From NCBI GenBank assembly GCA_002394365.1, contig DGTQ01000011.1, positions 75,354-139,353 of the forward strand: a stretch of DNA of 64,000 bases, written 5' to 3'. Below the pieces are notes generated by a model. The model saw only the letters and a program-made list of their open reading frames with translations. It did no database searches and was not told where the DNA came from. This DNA is from Prevotellaceae bacterium UBA4332 (GTDB lineage: Bacteria; Bacteroidota; Bacteroidia; Bacteroidales; Bacteroidaceae). Below, one piece after another: positions 15,193 to 22,406 of this stretch (position 1 is its first letter; the number at the start of each line of letters is the position of its first letter). A program made the position numbers and the translations under genes.

Positions 15193-16110
15193 ATGGTTAT
15201 AAATAATCGCAAGAAAATTGCCTTAGCAATCCTTGAAAAGATGGGAGGCTATGTTTCTGCAATTTGTATGCAGAAACTTCTCTTTATCTATACAAGAATT
15301 AGCGGTGAACGAATATATGATTTCGTACCTTATAAGTATGGATGTTTCTCGTTTCAGGCAAATCAAGATCTTGTTTCTTTGTCAAGACAAGGATACATAA
15401 CAACAGATGAGAATGAAGGAATTGAACGTGGTTATCGGTTGAACCATGCATTGAACGCGATGGCTATTCTGGATATGTTTGATACTGAAATCATCAAACA
15501 GCTTTATCATGATTTCGGGCATATGAGTCAAGACGAACTGGTTGCTTACACATATCGCAAATGGCCTTATACAGCTATCAATAGTGTGATAAAGGAAAGA
15601 CTGCTTAATGAGGATGAATTGGCGAAAGTGCAAGCCAAAAAGGACAGATATACCAAAACAGAACCGATGCTATTTACAATTGGTTATGAGGGGTTTACTT
15701 TGGAGTCTTACCTTCGTCAACTTATATCTAATGATGTGCATGTGTTGTGTGATGTCCGAAAGAATGCTTTTAGCATGAAGTATGGCTTCTCAAAGGCTAT
15801 CTTGCAAAAGGCATGTGAGGGAGTAGGTATTTTATATATCCATATCTCGGAACTGGGCATAGAATCAGAATACAGACAGACTTTGAATACGCAGCATGAT
15901 TATGATGTTCTATTTGAACGATATGAACAAATAACGCTTCGCAAAAATTGGAAGTATTTGATGAAGATACGCGAAATCATTTCTCAATATGACCGTGTCT
16001 GCTTAACTTGTTTTGAGAAAGACCCTAAGCAATGCCATCGTACAAGAGTAGCACAAGCACTAATGCGCCTTCCAAATATTGATTACAGGTTTAACGAAAT
16101 CTTATTATGA
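15193..16110 (+). CDS. Panacea/SocA-like N-terminal domain fused to DUF488
   Basis: A 305-residue, two-part protein. Residues 1 to about 140 resemble the Panacea/SocA-like (DUF4065) fold: an N-terminal helix, MQKLLFIYTRI, then YDFVPYKYGCFSF, which parallels the family's YxFxAYKYGPxS region. Residues about 158-300 are a clear DUF488 domain: TIGYEG (162-167), LCDVRKNAFS (185-194), HISELGI (217-223) and LTCFEKDPKQCHR (271-283). The last motif contains the conserved Cys and His-Arg. DUF488 has no established general activity; the conserved Cys/CHR makes a catalytic or metal role plausible. Its stop codon overlaps the next start (ATGA), so the two proteins are probably made in fixed ratio. The domain order and the AT-rich context suggest an accessory, possibly defensive, module. 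Confidence 0.75.
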   Translation: MVINNRKKIALAILEKMGGYVSAICMQKLLFIYTRISGERIYDFVPYKYGCFSFQANQDLVSLSRQGYITTDENEGIERGYRLNHALNAMAILDMFDTEIIKQLYHDFGHMSQDELVAYTYRKWPYTAINSVIKERLLNEDELAKVQAKKDRYTKTEPMLFTIGYEGFTLESYLRQLISNDVHVLCDVRKNAFSMKYGFSKAILQKACEGVGILYIHISELGIESEYRQTLNTQHDYDVLFERYEQITLRKNWKYLMKIREIISQYDRVCLTCFEKDPKQCHRTRVAQALMRLPNIDYRFNEILL

Positions 16111-16958
16111 TAGAAAAGGTTTTAGTAACTGTTATGACTTATCCTGCCTTGTCAGATAAACATTTTGAAACGGTTTGCACAGCAGGTTTTCGAGAAGATG
16201 GTAGTTGGATTCGTATTTTTCCCATTCCTTATCGAGTATTGCTTGGAAGTGATGATAGTAAACGTTATCATAAATGGCAATGGATAGAAGTTGACTTGGA
16301 ACAAAATCTGGCTCATGACAGAAGACGTGAGAGTTATCATATCAAGAATATTGATTCTTTGAAGTTATTGCAACCTATTGATAAACGAGCAAACTGGGAT
16401 TTACGGCTTAGTTGGGTACTTAAGAACAAGAAAGTTTATCGTAATATGATGGAACTTCTTGAAGAGACAAAGTTAAACAATACATCTTTAGCTGTTCTTA
16501 AACCAACACAGATTATTGATGTAATCTATGAAAAAGAAGATATGACTAAATTCCAAGAAAAACTAAAGAAACAAAAGAATAAGTATAAAGCAGAACTTCT
16601 TCAGATGAATCTGTTTGAAGATGAGCATGAAATGAGTGAGACATTTCGTTTTGCAGAGAAAGTTCCATATAAGTTTAGTTACATATTCACTACAGAAGAT
16701 GGTAAGCAACGTACTTTAATGATAGAGGACTGGGAAACAGGTATGCTGTATCGTAAAATTTTTCAGAATTGTCATAATGAAAAAACTGCTTGCCAGAAGG
16801 TCAGGGAAAAGTATTTGAATATGGCCAAAGAAAACATTTACCTTTTCCTTGGAACATCGTTTGAATGGCATATGAAAAATGCTCCAGACCCTTATCTAAT
16901 TATCGGGGTATTTGCCCCTCCAAAGAAAGATGCCATTCAAACAATGTTGGATTTCTAA
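16107..16958 (+). CDS. Unknown protein coupled to the DUF488 fusion
   Basis: A 283-residue soluble protein I cannot assign. The N-terminal part (VLVTVMTYPALSDKHFETVCTAGFREDGSWIRIFPIPYR) is a compact alpha/beta start. The middle (about 150-185) is a charged helix (KFQEKLKKQKNKYKAELLQMNLFEDE). The C-terminal part has a striking set of conserved-looking motifs: KFSYIFTTEDGKQRTLMIEDWETGMLY, then YLFLGTSFEWHM and LIIGVFAPPK. It begins inside the stop codon of the preceding gene. Nothing suggests membrane location or secretion. The tight coupling implies the pair works together. Confidence 0.7.
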   Translation: MIEKVLVTVMTYPALSDKHFETVCTAGFREDGSWIRIFPIPYRVLLGSDDSKRYHKWQWIEVDLEQNLAHDRRRESYHIKNIDSLKLLQPIDKRANWDLRLSWVLKNKKVYRNMMELLEETKLNNTSLAVLKPTQIIDVIYEKEDMTKFQEKLKKQKNKYKAELLQMNLFEDEHEMSETFRFAEKVPYKFSYIFTTEDGKQRTLMIEDWETGMLYRKIFQNCHNEKTACQKVREKYLNMAKENIYLFLGTSFEWHMKNAPDPYLIIGVFAPPKKDAIQTMLDF

Positions 16959-17311
16959 ATTTTTGCAAACAACACCCTAATATAATAAGAGAGGGAGAGG
17001 AATATTTCACCTAACCTCTCCTGAATCTGAGTATTTTTATATCATTCAAAAAAAAATAAACTTCATCCTTTTCTTGTTAGTTACTGTTACTTCTATTTCT
17101 TCTTGATGACCTGCGACCGCCATTTTATGAGCCACTCCATACTATCTCACATTATTGTTTCCTCTTCCATATGATATAGGTGACAGACAGAGTCTTCGTA
17201 ATTGATAACAAACTGCAGACACAGGCGAACACCTTCGTCAATTCTGCTCCATGCATTTCGCTCCATCTATATCACGTTGGTATTGTCGGCTGATTACAAG
17301 TTACAAATTAT
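16959..17311. other. Intergenic stretch with two tiny minus-strand frames, possible gene remnant
   Basis: No convincing gene. On the minus strand, 17147-17266 could encode 39 residues (MERNAWSRIDEGVRLCLQF...) and, after one stop, 17093-17140 could encode 15 more (MEWLIKWRSQVIKKK). The composition looks protein-like and the two frames abut, so this may be the decayed 3' end of a former gene or two very short genes. No promoter box precedes them. Confidence 0.3.
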
Positions 17312-17515
17312 TAGTTCTTCGAGCAAAGCTCTTAAACATTGAAGATTGAAAATTGAAGATTGAACACACGCCGCTACCGAAGATTAGAGCCAAGCCGACG
17401 TTGCCCCTGCGGGTTTCTGCCCCTCGGGAAACGAGGGGACTGGAGTGGAGTATAAAGGCGCTAACGAGGGAGCAAGTGGGAAAGCGAAGCTAAGATTGAA
17501 CATGCTTTTAGTCGC
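17312..17515. repeat. Long composite dispersed repeat
   Basis: In order: CTTCGAGCAAAGCTCTTAAA, the GAAGATTGAAAATTGAAG type, a hairpin CCCCTCGGGAAACGAGGGG, and AGGCGCTAACGAGGGAGCAAG. These parts match those at 6564, 10287, 27091 and 43482. Confidence 0.7.
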
Positions 17516-17537
17516 GCCTTATACTTTACTTTTTCTG

Positions 17538-17713
17538 TAACTTTGCCCTCGCCGAAGTTTCTTTGCCTTGGAAATAAAAAACTTTCAACTCTAAACTCTA
17601 AACTTTCAACTATTTTTTGTAACTCTGCCTCATTTCATGAGTCAAGTTACAGCATCTCGGCATAAAAAATAAACGAGTTTATTTTGTTCTGCTCTCGATT
17701 TTTTGTAACTTTG
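17538..17713 (+). promoter_or_regulatory. Duplicated promoter-like segments upstream of the transporter/RdgB gene
   Basis: GTAACTTTG followed by TCGCCGAAGTT and GGAAAT occurs at 17537-17572 and again at 17705-17743. The second copy has a matching TTTG at 17683-17686 (19-nt spacer). Together with the gene-proximal promoter at 17766-17796, this gives two full promoters and one partial one. The block from 17691 is also enclosed by the inverted repeat CTCGATTTT / AAAATCGAG. Confidence 0.6.
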
Positions 17714-17765
17714 GCTTCGCCGAAGTTCCTCCGTCTCGGAAATGAAAAGAAAATCGAGCTTTTCT

Positions 17766-17796
17766 TTTGCATTTCGCTCGACTTTTCGTAACTTTG
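17766..17796 (+). promoter_or_regulatory. Gene-proximal promoter of the transporter/RdgB gene
   Basis: TTTG (17766-17769), 19-nt spacer, TAACTTTG (17789-17796), 26 nt before the ATG at 17823. It rules out the longer frame start at 17742, which would lie upstream of this promoter. Confidence 0.85.
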
Positions 17797-17822
17797 CAGA
17801 AAATTTTGAAACACACAACTTT

Positions 17823-20087
17823 ATGAACAACGGACATCCTAAAGGTCTATACCTTCTCTTTGCTACTGAAATGGCTGAACGCTTCTCGTACTACGGAATG
17901 CGTGCCTTGTTTGTGCTCTACCTCGTGGCGGCTTTCTTTACCAACGACGAGGCGAGCCAGATTTATGGTTCCTACACAGGACTGGTGTATCTCACGCCCC
18001 TGCTGGGCGGATATATCTCCGACCGCTACTGGGGCAACAGACGCTCGATAGTGGTGGGAGGCACTGTGATGGCGATAGGACAGTTCCTGATGTTTGCTTC
18101 TGCCTGCTTCGTAAACCAGAGCATAATGGGCGAGGGACAGGCGATAGACGCTTCGGTGAACAACCATCTGGCTCTGTGGCTGATGTTTACGGGACTGGCT
18201 GCGCTGATTATAGGCAACGGTTTCTTTAAGCCGAACATCTCTACTATGGTGGGCGACCTGTATGACCCCTACGACCAGCGCAAGGATTCTGCCTTTACCA
18301 TATTCTATATGGGCATCAACGTGGGTGCCTTCATAGCTCCGCTGATATGCGGTCCACTGGGCAACGGCAACTGGATGAACCCTGGGGGCTTCAAGTGGGG
18401 CTTCTTTGCGGCTGGCTGTGCTATGCTCATTTCGGTGCTGGTGTTTATTTTGCTGAAGGACCGCTATCTCGTTACGCCTGAGGGCAAGGAGATAGGGGGA
18501 AAGCCGGTTAACAGTTCACAGTTCATAGTTAACAGTTCACAGTTCACAGTTCAAACCTCAAACCCTAAAGCTCAAAGCTGGTTCTCCTCTCTGGGGGGAG
18601 TGAGAGGGCTTCTTTGCGGCTTGCTGGCTGTGGCTATATTCGTGTTCTTTGCCAACAGTGCTGCTAACTTCAACGACTATATCTCGGCTGCCATATACAG
18701 CATTTCGATAGCCTTGCCTATATTCATAATAACTGACGGCAAGCTGACAAAGGTGGACAAGATGCACATAGGGGTGATATACATCATCGCCGTGTTCGTG
18801 ATATTCTTCTGGAGTGCCTTCGAGCAGGCTGGCTCCTCGCTCACCATAATAGCGGACCAGCAGTGTGACAGACACGTGGGGAGCTTCGAGGTGCCTACTA
18901 CGTGGTTTCAGAGCATCAACCCCATAATAGTGGTGACGTTTGCTCCGATAATGGCCATGCTGTGGGAGTTTCTGCTGAAGAGGGGCCTCAACGTGCCTTC
19001 TACCGTGAAGCAGGCTCTGGGTCTTGCCCTGCTCGCTCTGGGATATATAGTGATAGCATGGGGCACGTATGGCATAGACTCGCTGACGAAGATTTCGATG
19101 TGGTGGCTGGTGGTGCTCTACTTTCTCCACACTATCGGCGAGCTGTCGCTCTCGCCCATAGGACTGTCGCTGGTGAACAGGCTGTCGCCTGCCCACCTGG
19201 CAAGTCTGCTGATGGGTGTGTGGTTTATGAGCAATGCTACTGCCAACATCCTGGCAGGACAGTTTGCTACCCTCCTGCCTGCGCCAGGCAAGGCGCCAGC
19301 AAGCGTGATGGGCGTGGAGATAGTAACGCTGTCGGACTTCTTCATCTTCTTTGCCTGCACAGCTGGTGCGGCTTCGGTGATACTATTCTGCCTGTGCCCG
19401 ATGCTCAACAGGATGATGAAGCCAGTAATGGTGTTTGCCACAAACAACGAGAACAAACTGCGCGAGGCTAAGCAGATACTGGGAAAGAGATTTGAGATAC
19501 TCTCCCTGAAGGACATAAAATGTTTTGAGGAACTGCCTGAGACTCACCTTACTCTGGAGGAGAACTCCTTAGAGAAGGCGCGATACATAAGGGAGCACTA
19601 CGGATACGACTGCTTTGCCGACGACACGGGGCTGGAGGTGGAGGCTCTGGGAGGAGCGCCAGGCGTGTATTCGGCACGCTATGCAGGAAGCGAGCCTGAG
19701 GACACCCTCGAGGACGGAAAGAACAGATGGGGACAGAAAGGCGAGGGACACGACAGCCAGGCAAACATGCGCAAACTGCTCGCAAAACTGGAGAAGGAAG
19801 AGAACAGAGGGGCACAGTTCCGCACGGTAGTATCGCTGATATTCCACGGAAAGGAACACCAGTTTGAGGGAAAGGTGAGTGGAGATATTCTGAGGGAGAA
19901 ACACGGAACGGAGGGCTTCGGCTACGACCCTCTATTTGCTCCTTATACCTCAGAGGGAGGCAAGGAGGGCACCTTCAGCGGAGTGAAGCGCTGCCTCACC
20001 TTTGCCGAGATGACTGACGAGAGAAAGAACAGCATCTCTCATCGCGGAAGGGCGATGGAGCTGCTTGCTGCCTTCTTCGAGGCGTGA
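17823..20087 (+). CDS. Fusion: POT/PTR2 peptide:H+ symporter + RdgB/HAM1 XTP/dITP pyrophosphatase
   Basis: One open frame of 754 residues joins two normally separate proteins. Residues 1 to about 535 are a proton-dependent oligopeptide transporter: GLYLLFATEMAERFSYYGMRALFVLYL at the start, the PTR signature around GNGFFKPNIST and DSAFTIFYMGINVGAF, and about 12-14 membrane segments. From about residue 536 the sequence is an RdgB-type inosine-triphosphate pyrophosphatase: VFATNNENKLREAKQIL, DDTGLEVEALGGAPGVYSARYAG, GFGYDPLF and SISHRGRAM, so all key motifs are intact. An ATG at 19428 could start RdgB independently. Loss of the transporter's stop codon, or a sequencing error, would produce this. 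A repeat-derived segment lies at about residues 229-262 of the transporter. Confidence 0.85.
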   Translation: MNNGHPKGLYLLFATEMAERFSYYGMRALFVLYLVAAFFTNDEASQIYGSYTGLVYLTPLLGGYISDRYWGNRRSIVVGGTVMAIGQFLMFASACFVNQSIMGEGQAIDASVNNHLALWLMFTGLAALIIGNGFFKPNISTMVGDLYDPYDQRKDSAFTIFYMGINVGAFIAPLICGPLGNGNWMNPGGFKWGFFAAGCAMLISVLVFILLKDRYLVTPEGKEIGGKPVNSSQFIVNSSQFTVQTSNPKAQSWFSSLGGVRGLLCGLLAVAIFVFFANSAANFNDYISAAIYSISIALPIFIITDGKLTKVDKMHIGVIYIIAVFVIFFWSAFEQAGSSLTIIADQQCDRHVGSFEVPTTWFQSINPIIVVTFAPIMAMLWEFLLKRGLNVPSTVKQALGLALLALGYIVIAWGTYGIDSLTKISMWWLVVLYFLHTIGELSLSPIGLSLVNRLSPAHLASLLMGVWFMSNATANILAGQFATLLPAPGKAPASVMGVEIVTLSDFFIFFACTAGAASVILFCLCPMLNRMMKPVMVFATNNENKLREAKQILGKRFEILSLKDIKCFEELPETHLTLEENSLEKARYIREHYGYDCFADDTGLEVEALGGAPGVYSARYAGSEPEDTLEDGKNRWGQKGEGHDSQANMRKLLAKLEKEENRGAQFRTVVSLIFHGKEHQFEGKVSGDILREKHGTEGFGYDPLFAPYTSEGGKEGTFSGVKRCLTFAEMTDERKNSISHRGRAMELLAAFFEA
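18507..18609. repeat. In-frame dispersed repeat inside the transporter
   Basis: Tandem AACAGTTCACAGTTC units, then CAAACCTCAAACCCTAAAGC and CTCTCTGGGGGGAGTGAGAG. Encodes about 34 Ser/Asn/Gln-rich residues (VNSSQFIVNSSQFTVQTSN, then SSLGGVRG) in a loop between two membrane segments, likely on the cytoplasmic side. Confidence 0.85.
19428..20087 (+). other. rdgB: RdgB domain with possible internal translation start
   Basis: ATG at 19428 begins MVFATNNENKLREAK, which is where stand-alone RdgB proteins begin. The domain would be 219 residues, slightly longer than usual because of about 18 extra residues (SEPEDTLEDGKNRWGQKG) between ARYAG and EGHDSQANM, which normally run together. The enzyme removes deaminated purine triphosphates from the nucleotide pool. 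Confidence 0.7.
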
Positions 20088-20112
20088 TGAAGTAGTGAGA
20101 GGGGGGAGAGAG

Positions 20113-20493
20113 TTACTTGGCAGTGAGAGGTCTGCCAGCCGCCTGCCAGGCAATGATGCCTCCCTTGAGATTGACGAGCTTGTAGCCCCTGGGGGCAAGC
20201 TGGGCAGCAGCTTCGGCTGAACGCCTGCCGCTGCGACAATAGATGGCGATAGTCTTATCGCGAGGCAGGAGGCTGTCGGCTTTGGCAAGAAAATCGCTGG
20301 AGCGCCAGTCTATGAGCAGGGCGCCATCAATATGCCCTTCGGCATACTCGGCAGGGGTGCGCACATCGAGCACCACCGCAGAGGGACTCTTTATAAGCTG
20401 GGCAAACTCGTCAACGTCGGCGTTCTTGAAACCCTGACTGCAGGCTGTGTTGAGACCTATGGCAGCAAGGAGTGTGGCAAGGAGTTTTTTCAT
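20113..20493 (-). CDS. Rhodanese-domain lipoprotein
   Basis: A 126-residue protein with a short signal ending in LNTACSQ, a plausible lipobox with Cys18. It is followed by a single rhodanese domain: VVLDVRTPAEYAEGHI, then the active-site loop IAIYCRSGRRSAEAA with the catalytic Cys, and LKGGIIAWQAAGRPL. It would carry out sulfur transfer or persulfide handling in the periplasm, anchored to a membrane. It is convergent with the transporter/RdgB gene (25-nt gap). Confidence 0.9.
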   Translation of the reverse strand: MKKLLATLLAAIGLNTACSQGFKNADVDEFAQLIKSPSAVVLDVRTPAEYAEGHIDGALLIDWRSSDFLAKADSLLPRDKTIAIYCRSGRRSAEAAAQLAPRGYKLVNLKGGIIAWQAAGRPLTAK

Positions 20494-20537
20494 AACTTTC
20501 TGTGGGGGAAAAATTTGTGATTATACGTAGTTGAGGA

Positions 20538-20569
20538 CAAAGGTAGTAAAATAATTCATAATTCACAAT
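20538..20569 (-). promoter_or_regulatory. Promoter of the rhodanese gene
   Basis: Minus strand: ATTG (20566-20569), 20-nt spacer, TACCTTTG (20538-20545). It overlaps a CATAATTCATAATTC-type repeat that also supplies spacer sequence for the divergent gene. Confidence 0.7.
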
Positions 20570-20595
20570 TCATAATTCATAATTATTTTGTAATT

Positions 20596-21249
20596 TTGCA
20601 GACTACGAAGACGAAGCGCAACATAGTAAAGAGGGAAAAAGACGCCTTGCTACTTACGGCAAGGACCATAAGCCTGGTGTTTACACCGTTCTTCCTGCCC
20701 GTCATGGGACTGATAGCTCTCTTCCTGTTCAGCTATCTCAGTCTGATGCCCCTGATGTACAAGATAACGGTTACGCTGATGGTGTGGCTCTTTACCGTTG
20801 TCATGCCTCAGCTGCTCATTCGCCTGTATCGCCACTACCAGGGCTGGTCGCTCCTGAAGATGCTGAAGAGAGAGGAGCGCATGGTGCCCTACATAATATC
20901 CATAGCGTGCTATCTGCTGTGCCTCTACATAATGTCGAGCCTGCACATGCCCCACTTCATGAGGGCTGTGCTGACGGCGGCTGTAGCGATACAGATAATA
21001 TGCGCCATACTCAACAACTGGTGGAAAATCTCCACCCACACAGCTGCCATAGGGGGCACGACGGGAGCAGTGATGGCATTCGCCTTCATCTTTGGCTTCA
21101 ACCCGCTGTGGTGGATATGCGCCCTGATACTGCTTGCAGGCATCGTGGGCACCAGCCGCACCCTGTTGAGACTCCACACCCTCGGCGAGGTGACGGGGGG
21201 CTTCTTCGTAGGGCTCATGGCTGGCTTCGTGGTGGTGATGTTTACTTAG
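20596..21249 (+). CDS. PAP2-like membrane phosphatase family protein
   Basis: A polytopic protein of about 210 residues with 6 hydrophobic segments. The PAP2 (type 2 phosphatidic acid phosphatase) signature is recognisable in its C-terminal half: KISTHTAAIGG stands where the family has its SGH motif, and SRTLLRLHTLGEVTGG matches SRxxxxxHxxxD/E. The likely substrate is a lipid phosphate or undecaprenyl pyrophosphate, acting at the inner membrane; this is inferred from the family. The start is uncertain: the frame opens with a TTG at 20596 that lies inside a TAATTTTG box (20591-20598), and no ATG occurs before residue 37. Translation may start at a non-ATG codon a little downstream. Confidence 0.75.
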   Translation: MQTTKTKRNIVKREKDALLLTARTISLVFTPFFLPVMGLIALFLFSYLSLMPLMYKITVTLMVWLFTVVMPQLLIRLYRHYQGWSLLKMLKREERMVPYIISIACYLLCLYIMSSLHMPHFMRAVLTAAVAIQIICAILNNWWKISTHTAAIGGTTGAVMAFAFIFGFNPLWWICALILLAGIVGTSRTLLRLHTLGEVTGGFFVGLMAGFVVVMFT

Positions 21250-21252
21250 TAA

Positions 21253-21287
21253 CCCCTCCCCCAGCCCCCTCCCGAGGGAGGGGAAAC
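21253..21287. repeat. GC-rich dispersed repeat after the PAP2-like gene
   Basis: CCCTCCCCCAGCCCCCTCC followed by CGAGGGAGGGG, a CCCTCCC/GGGAGGG stem. It may double as a terminator-like hairpin, but lacks a T run. Confidence 0.65.
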
Positions 21288-21374
21288 ATTACCAAAGACT
21301 TATTAACAAATTCGTCTATTCGCAAATAAATACAGAAACATACAATTAACAAAAACTCTCAAAATCTTGTCATG

Positions 21375-21427
21375 TTCATCTCTCTCCCTCTCGGGGAGAG
21401 ATGTCCGCAGGACAGAGAGGGGGTCAC
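21375..21427. repeat. Dispersed repeat abutting the purE start
   Basis: CTCTCTCCCTCTCGGGGAGA, then GATGTCCGCAGGACA and GAGAGGGGGT, ending five bases before the purE ATG. It is open in the purE frame and would encode LPLGERCPQDREGV if translation began upstream. It now forms the proximal mRNA leader. Confidence 0.8.
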
Positions 21428-21431
21428 AATT

Positions 21432-21938
21432 ATGAATCCAACAGTATCAATTATCATGGGCAGTACAAGCGACATGCCCGTAATGGAGAAAGCAATGCAG
21501 TTTCTGAACGACCAGCAGATACCTTTTGAGGTTAATGCGCTCTCTGCTCATCGCACACCAGATGCCGTGGAGCAGTTTGCAGGTAATGCTGAGGGCAGAG
21601 GCATAAAGGTGATAATAGCAGCTGCGGGTATGGCTGCAGCCCTGCCTGGAGTGATAGCTGCCTCCACCACCCTACCCGTAATCGGGGTGCCTATAAAGGG
21701 TATGCTCGACGGCCTCGACGCTATGCTCTCCATCATACAGATGCCTCCTGGCATACCTGTTGCCACAGTGGGAGTAAACGGCGCGATGAATGCCGCCATC
21801 CTCGCTATGGAGATGCTCGCCCTCACCGACAAGGACGTTGCCGCTCGCCTCAAGACCTACAAGGCTGGGCTGGGCAAGAAGATAGAGAAGGCTAACAAAG
21901 ACCTTGCCGAGGTGAAGTATGAGTTTAAGACGAATTAA
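21432..21938 (+). CDS. purE: 5-(carboxyamino)imidazole ribonucleotide mutase
   Basis: Class I PurE (N5-CAIR mutase), a cytoplasmic enzyme of de novo purine synthesis, 168 residues from the ATG at 21432. Motifs visible are IIMGSTSDMPVM, the substrate-binding ALSAHRTPD, IIAAAGMAAALPGV and PVIGVPIKGMLDGLDAMLSI, the last with the usual PPGIPVATVGVNGA. The longer frame from 21372 is only open through a dispersed repeat and is rejected. No PurK gene is adjacent. Confidence 0.96.
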   Translation: MNPTVSIIMGSTSDMPVMEKAMQFLNDQQIPFEVNALSAHRTPDAVEQFAGNAEGRGIKVIIAAAGMAAALPGVIAASTTLPVIGVPIKGMLDGLDAMLSIIQMPPGIPVATVGVNGAMNAAILAMEMLALTDKDVAARLKTYKAGLGKKIEKANKDLAEVKYEFKTN

Positions 21939-21939
21939 A

Positions 21940-22400
21940 GTAAAAGTTAAAAGTTAAAAGTTGAGAGTTTAGGGTTTAGGGTTTAGGGTTTAGGGTCAGT
22001 GGATAGTTCAAAGTGAATAGTTTAGAGTTTAGGGTTTAGAGTCAGTGGATAGTTCAAAGTGAATAGTTCACTATCAAATATCCTTCAACACTAAACTATT
22101 AACATTCAACTTACTATCAGCTCTAAACATTCAACACTAAACTATTAACATTCAACTTACTATCAGCTCTAAACATTCAACACTAAACTATCAACATTCA
22201 ACTTACTCTCAACTCTAAACACTCAACTCTAAACTGACTCTCAACTCTAAACACTCAACTCAAAACTGACTCTAAACTCTAAACACTCAACTCTAAACTG
22301 ACTCTCAACTCTAAACACTCAACTCAAAACTGACTCTAAACTCTAAACACTCAACTCAAAACTGACTCTAAACTCTAAACACTCAACTCAAAACCCTCAA
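21940..22400. repeat. 460-bp repeat tract in the ispG leader
   Basis: The first ~120 bases are built of GTTTAGGG and GTTTAGAGTT in one orientation. The remaining ~330 bases carry many copies of the complementary AACTCTAAACACTCAACTC type. Several higher-order units repeat, for example the AAACTGACTCTAAACTC block. The two halves are complementary, so the leader could fold on itself. No gene lies here. Confidence 0.9.
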
Positions 22401-22406
22401 ACCTCG

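Noticed and set aside
21372..21431. N-terminal extension of PurE by 20 codons
   Set aside because: It is encoded by a dispersed repeat, and PurE homologues begin at the MNPTVSIIMGS position.
21960..22030. Telomere-like TTTAGGG repeats
   Set aside because: Only four units inside a longer degenerate tract, flanked by purE and ispG. They cannot mark a chromosome end.
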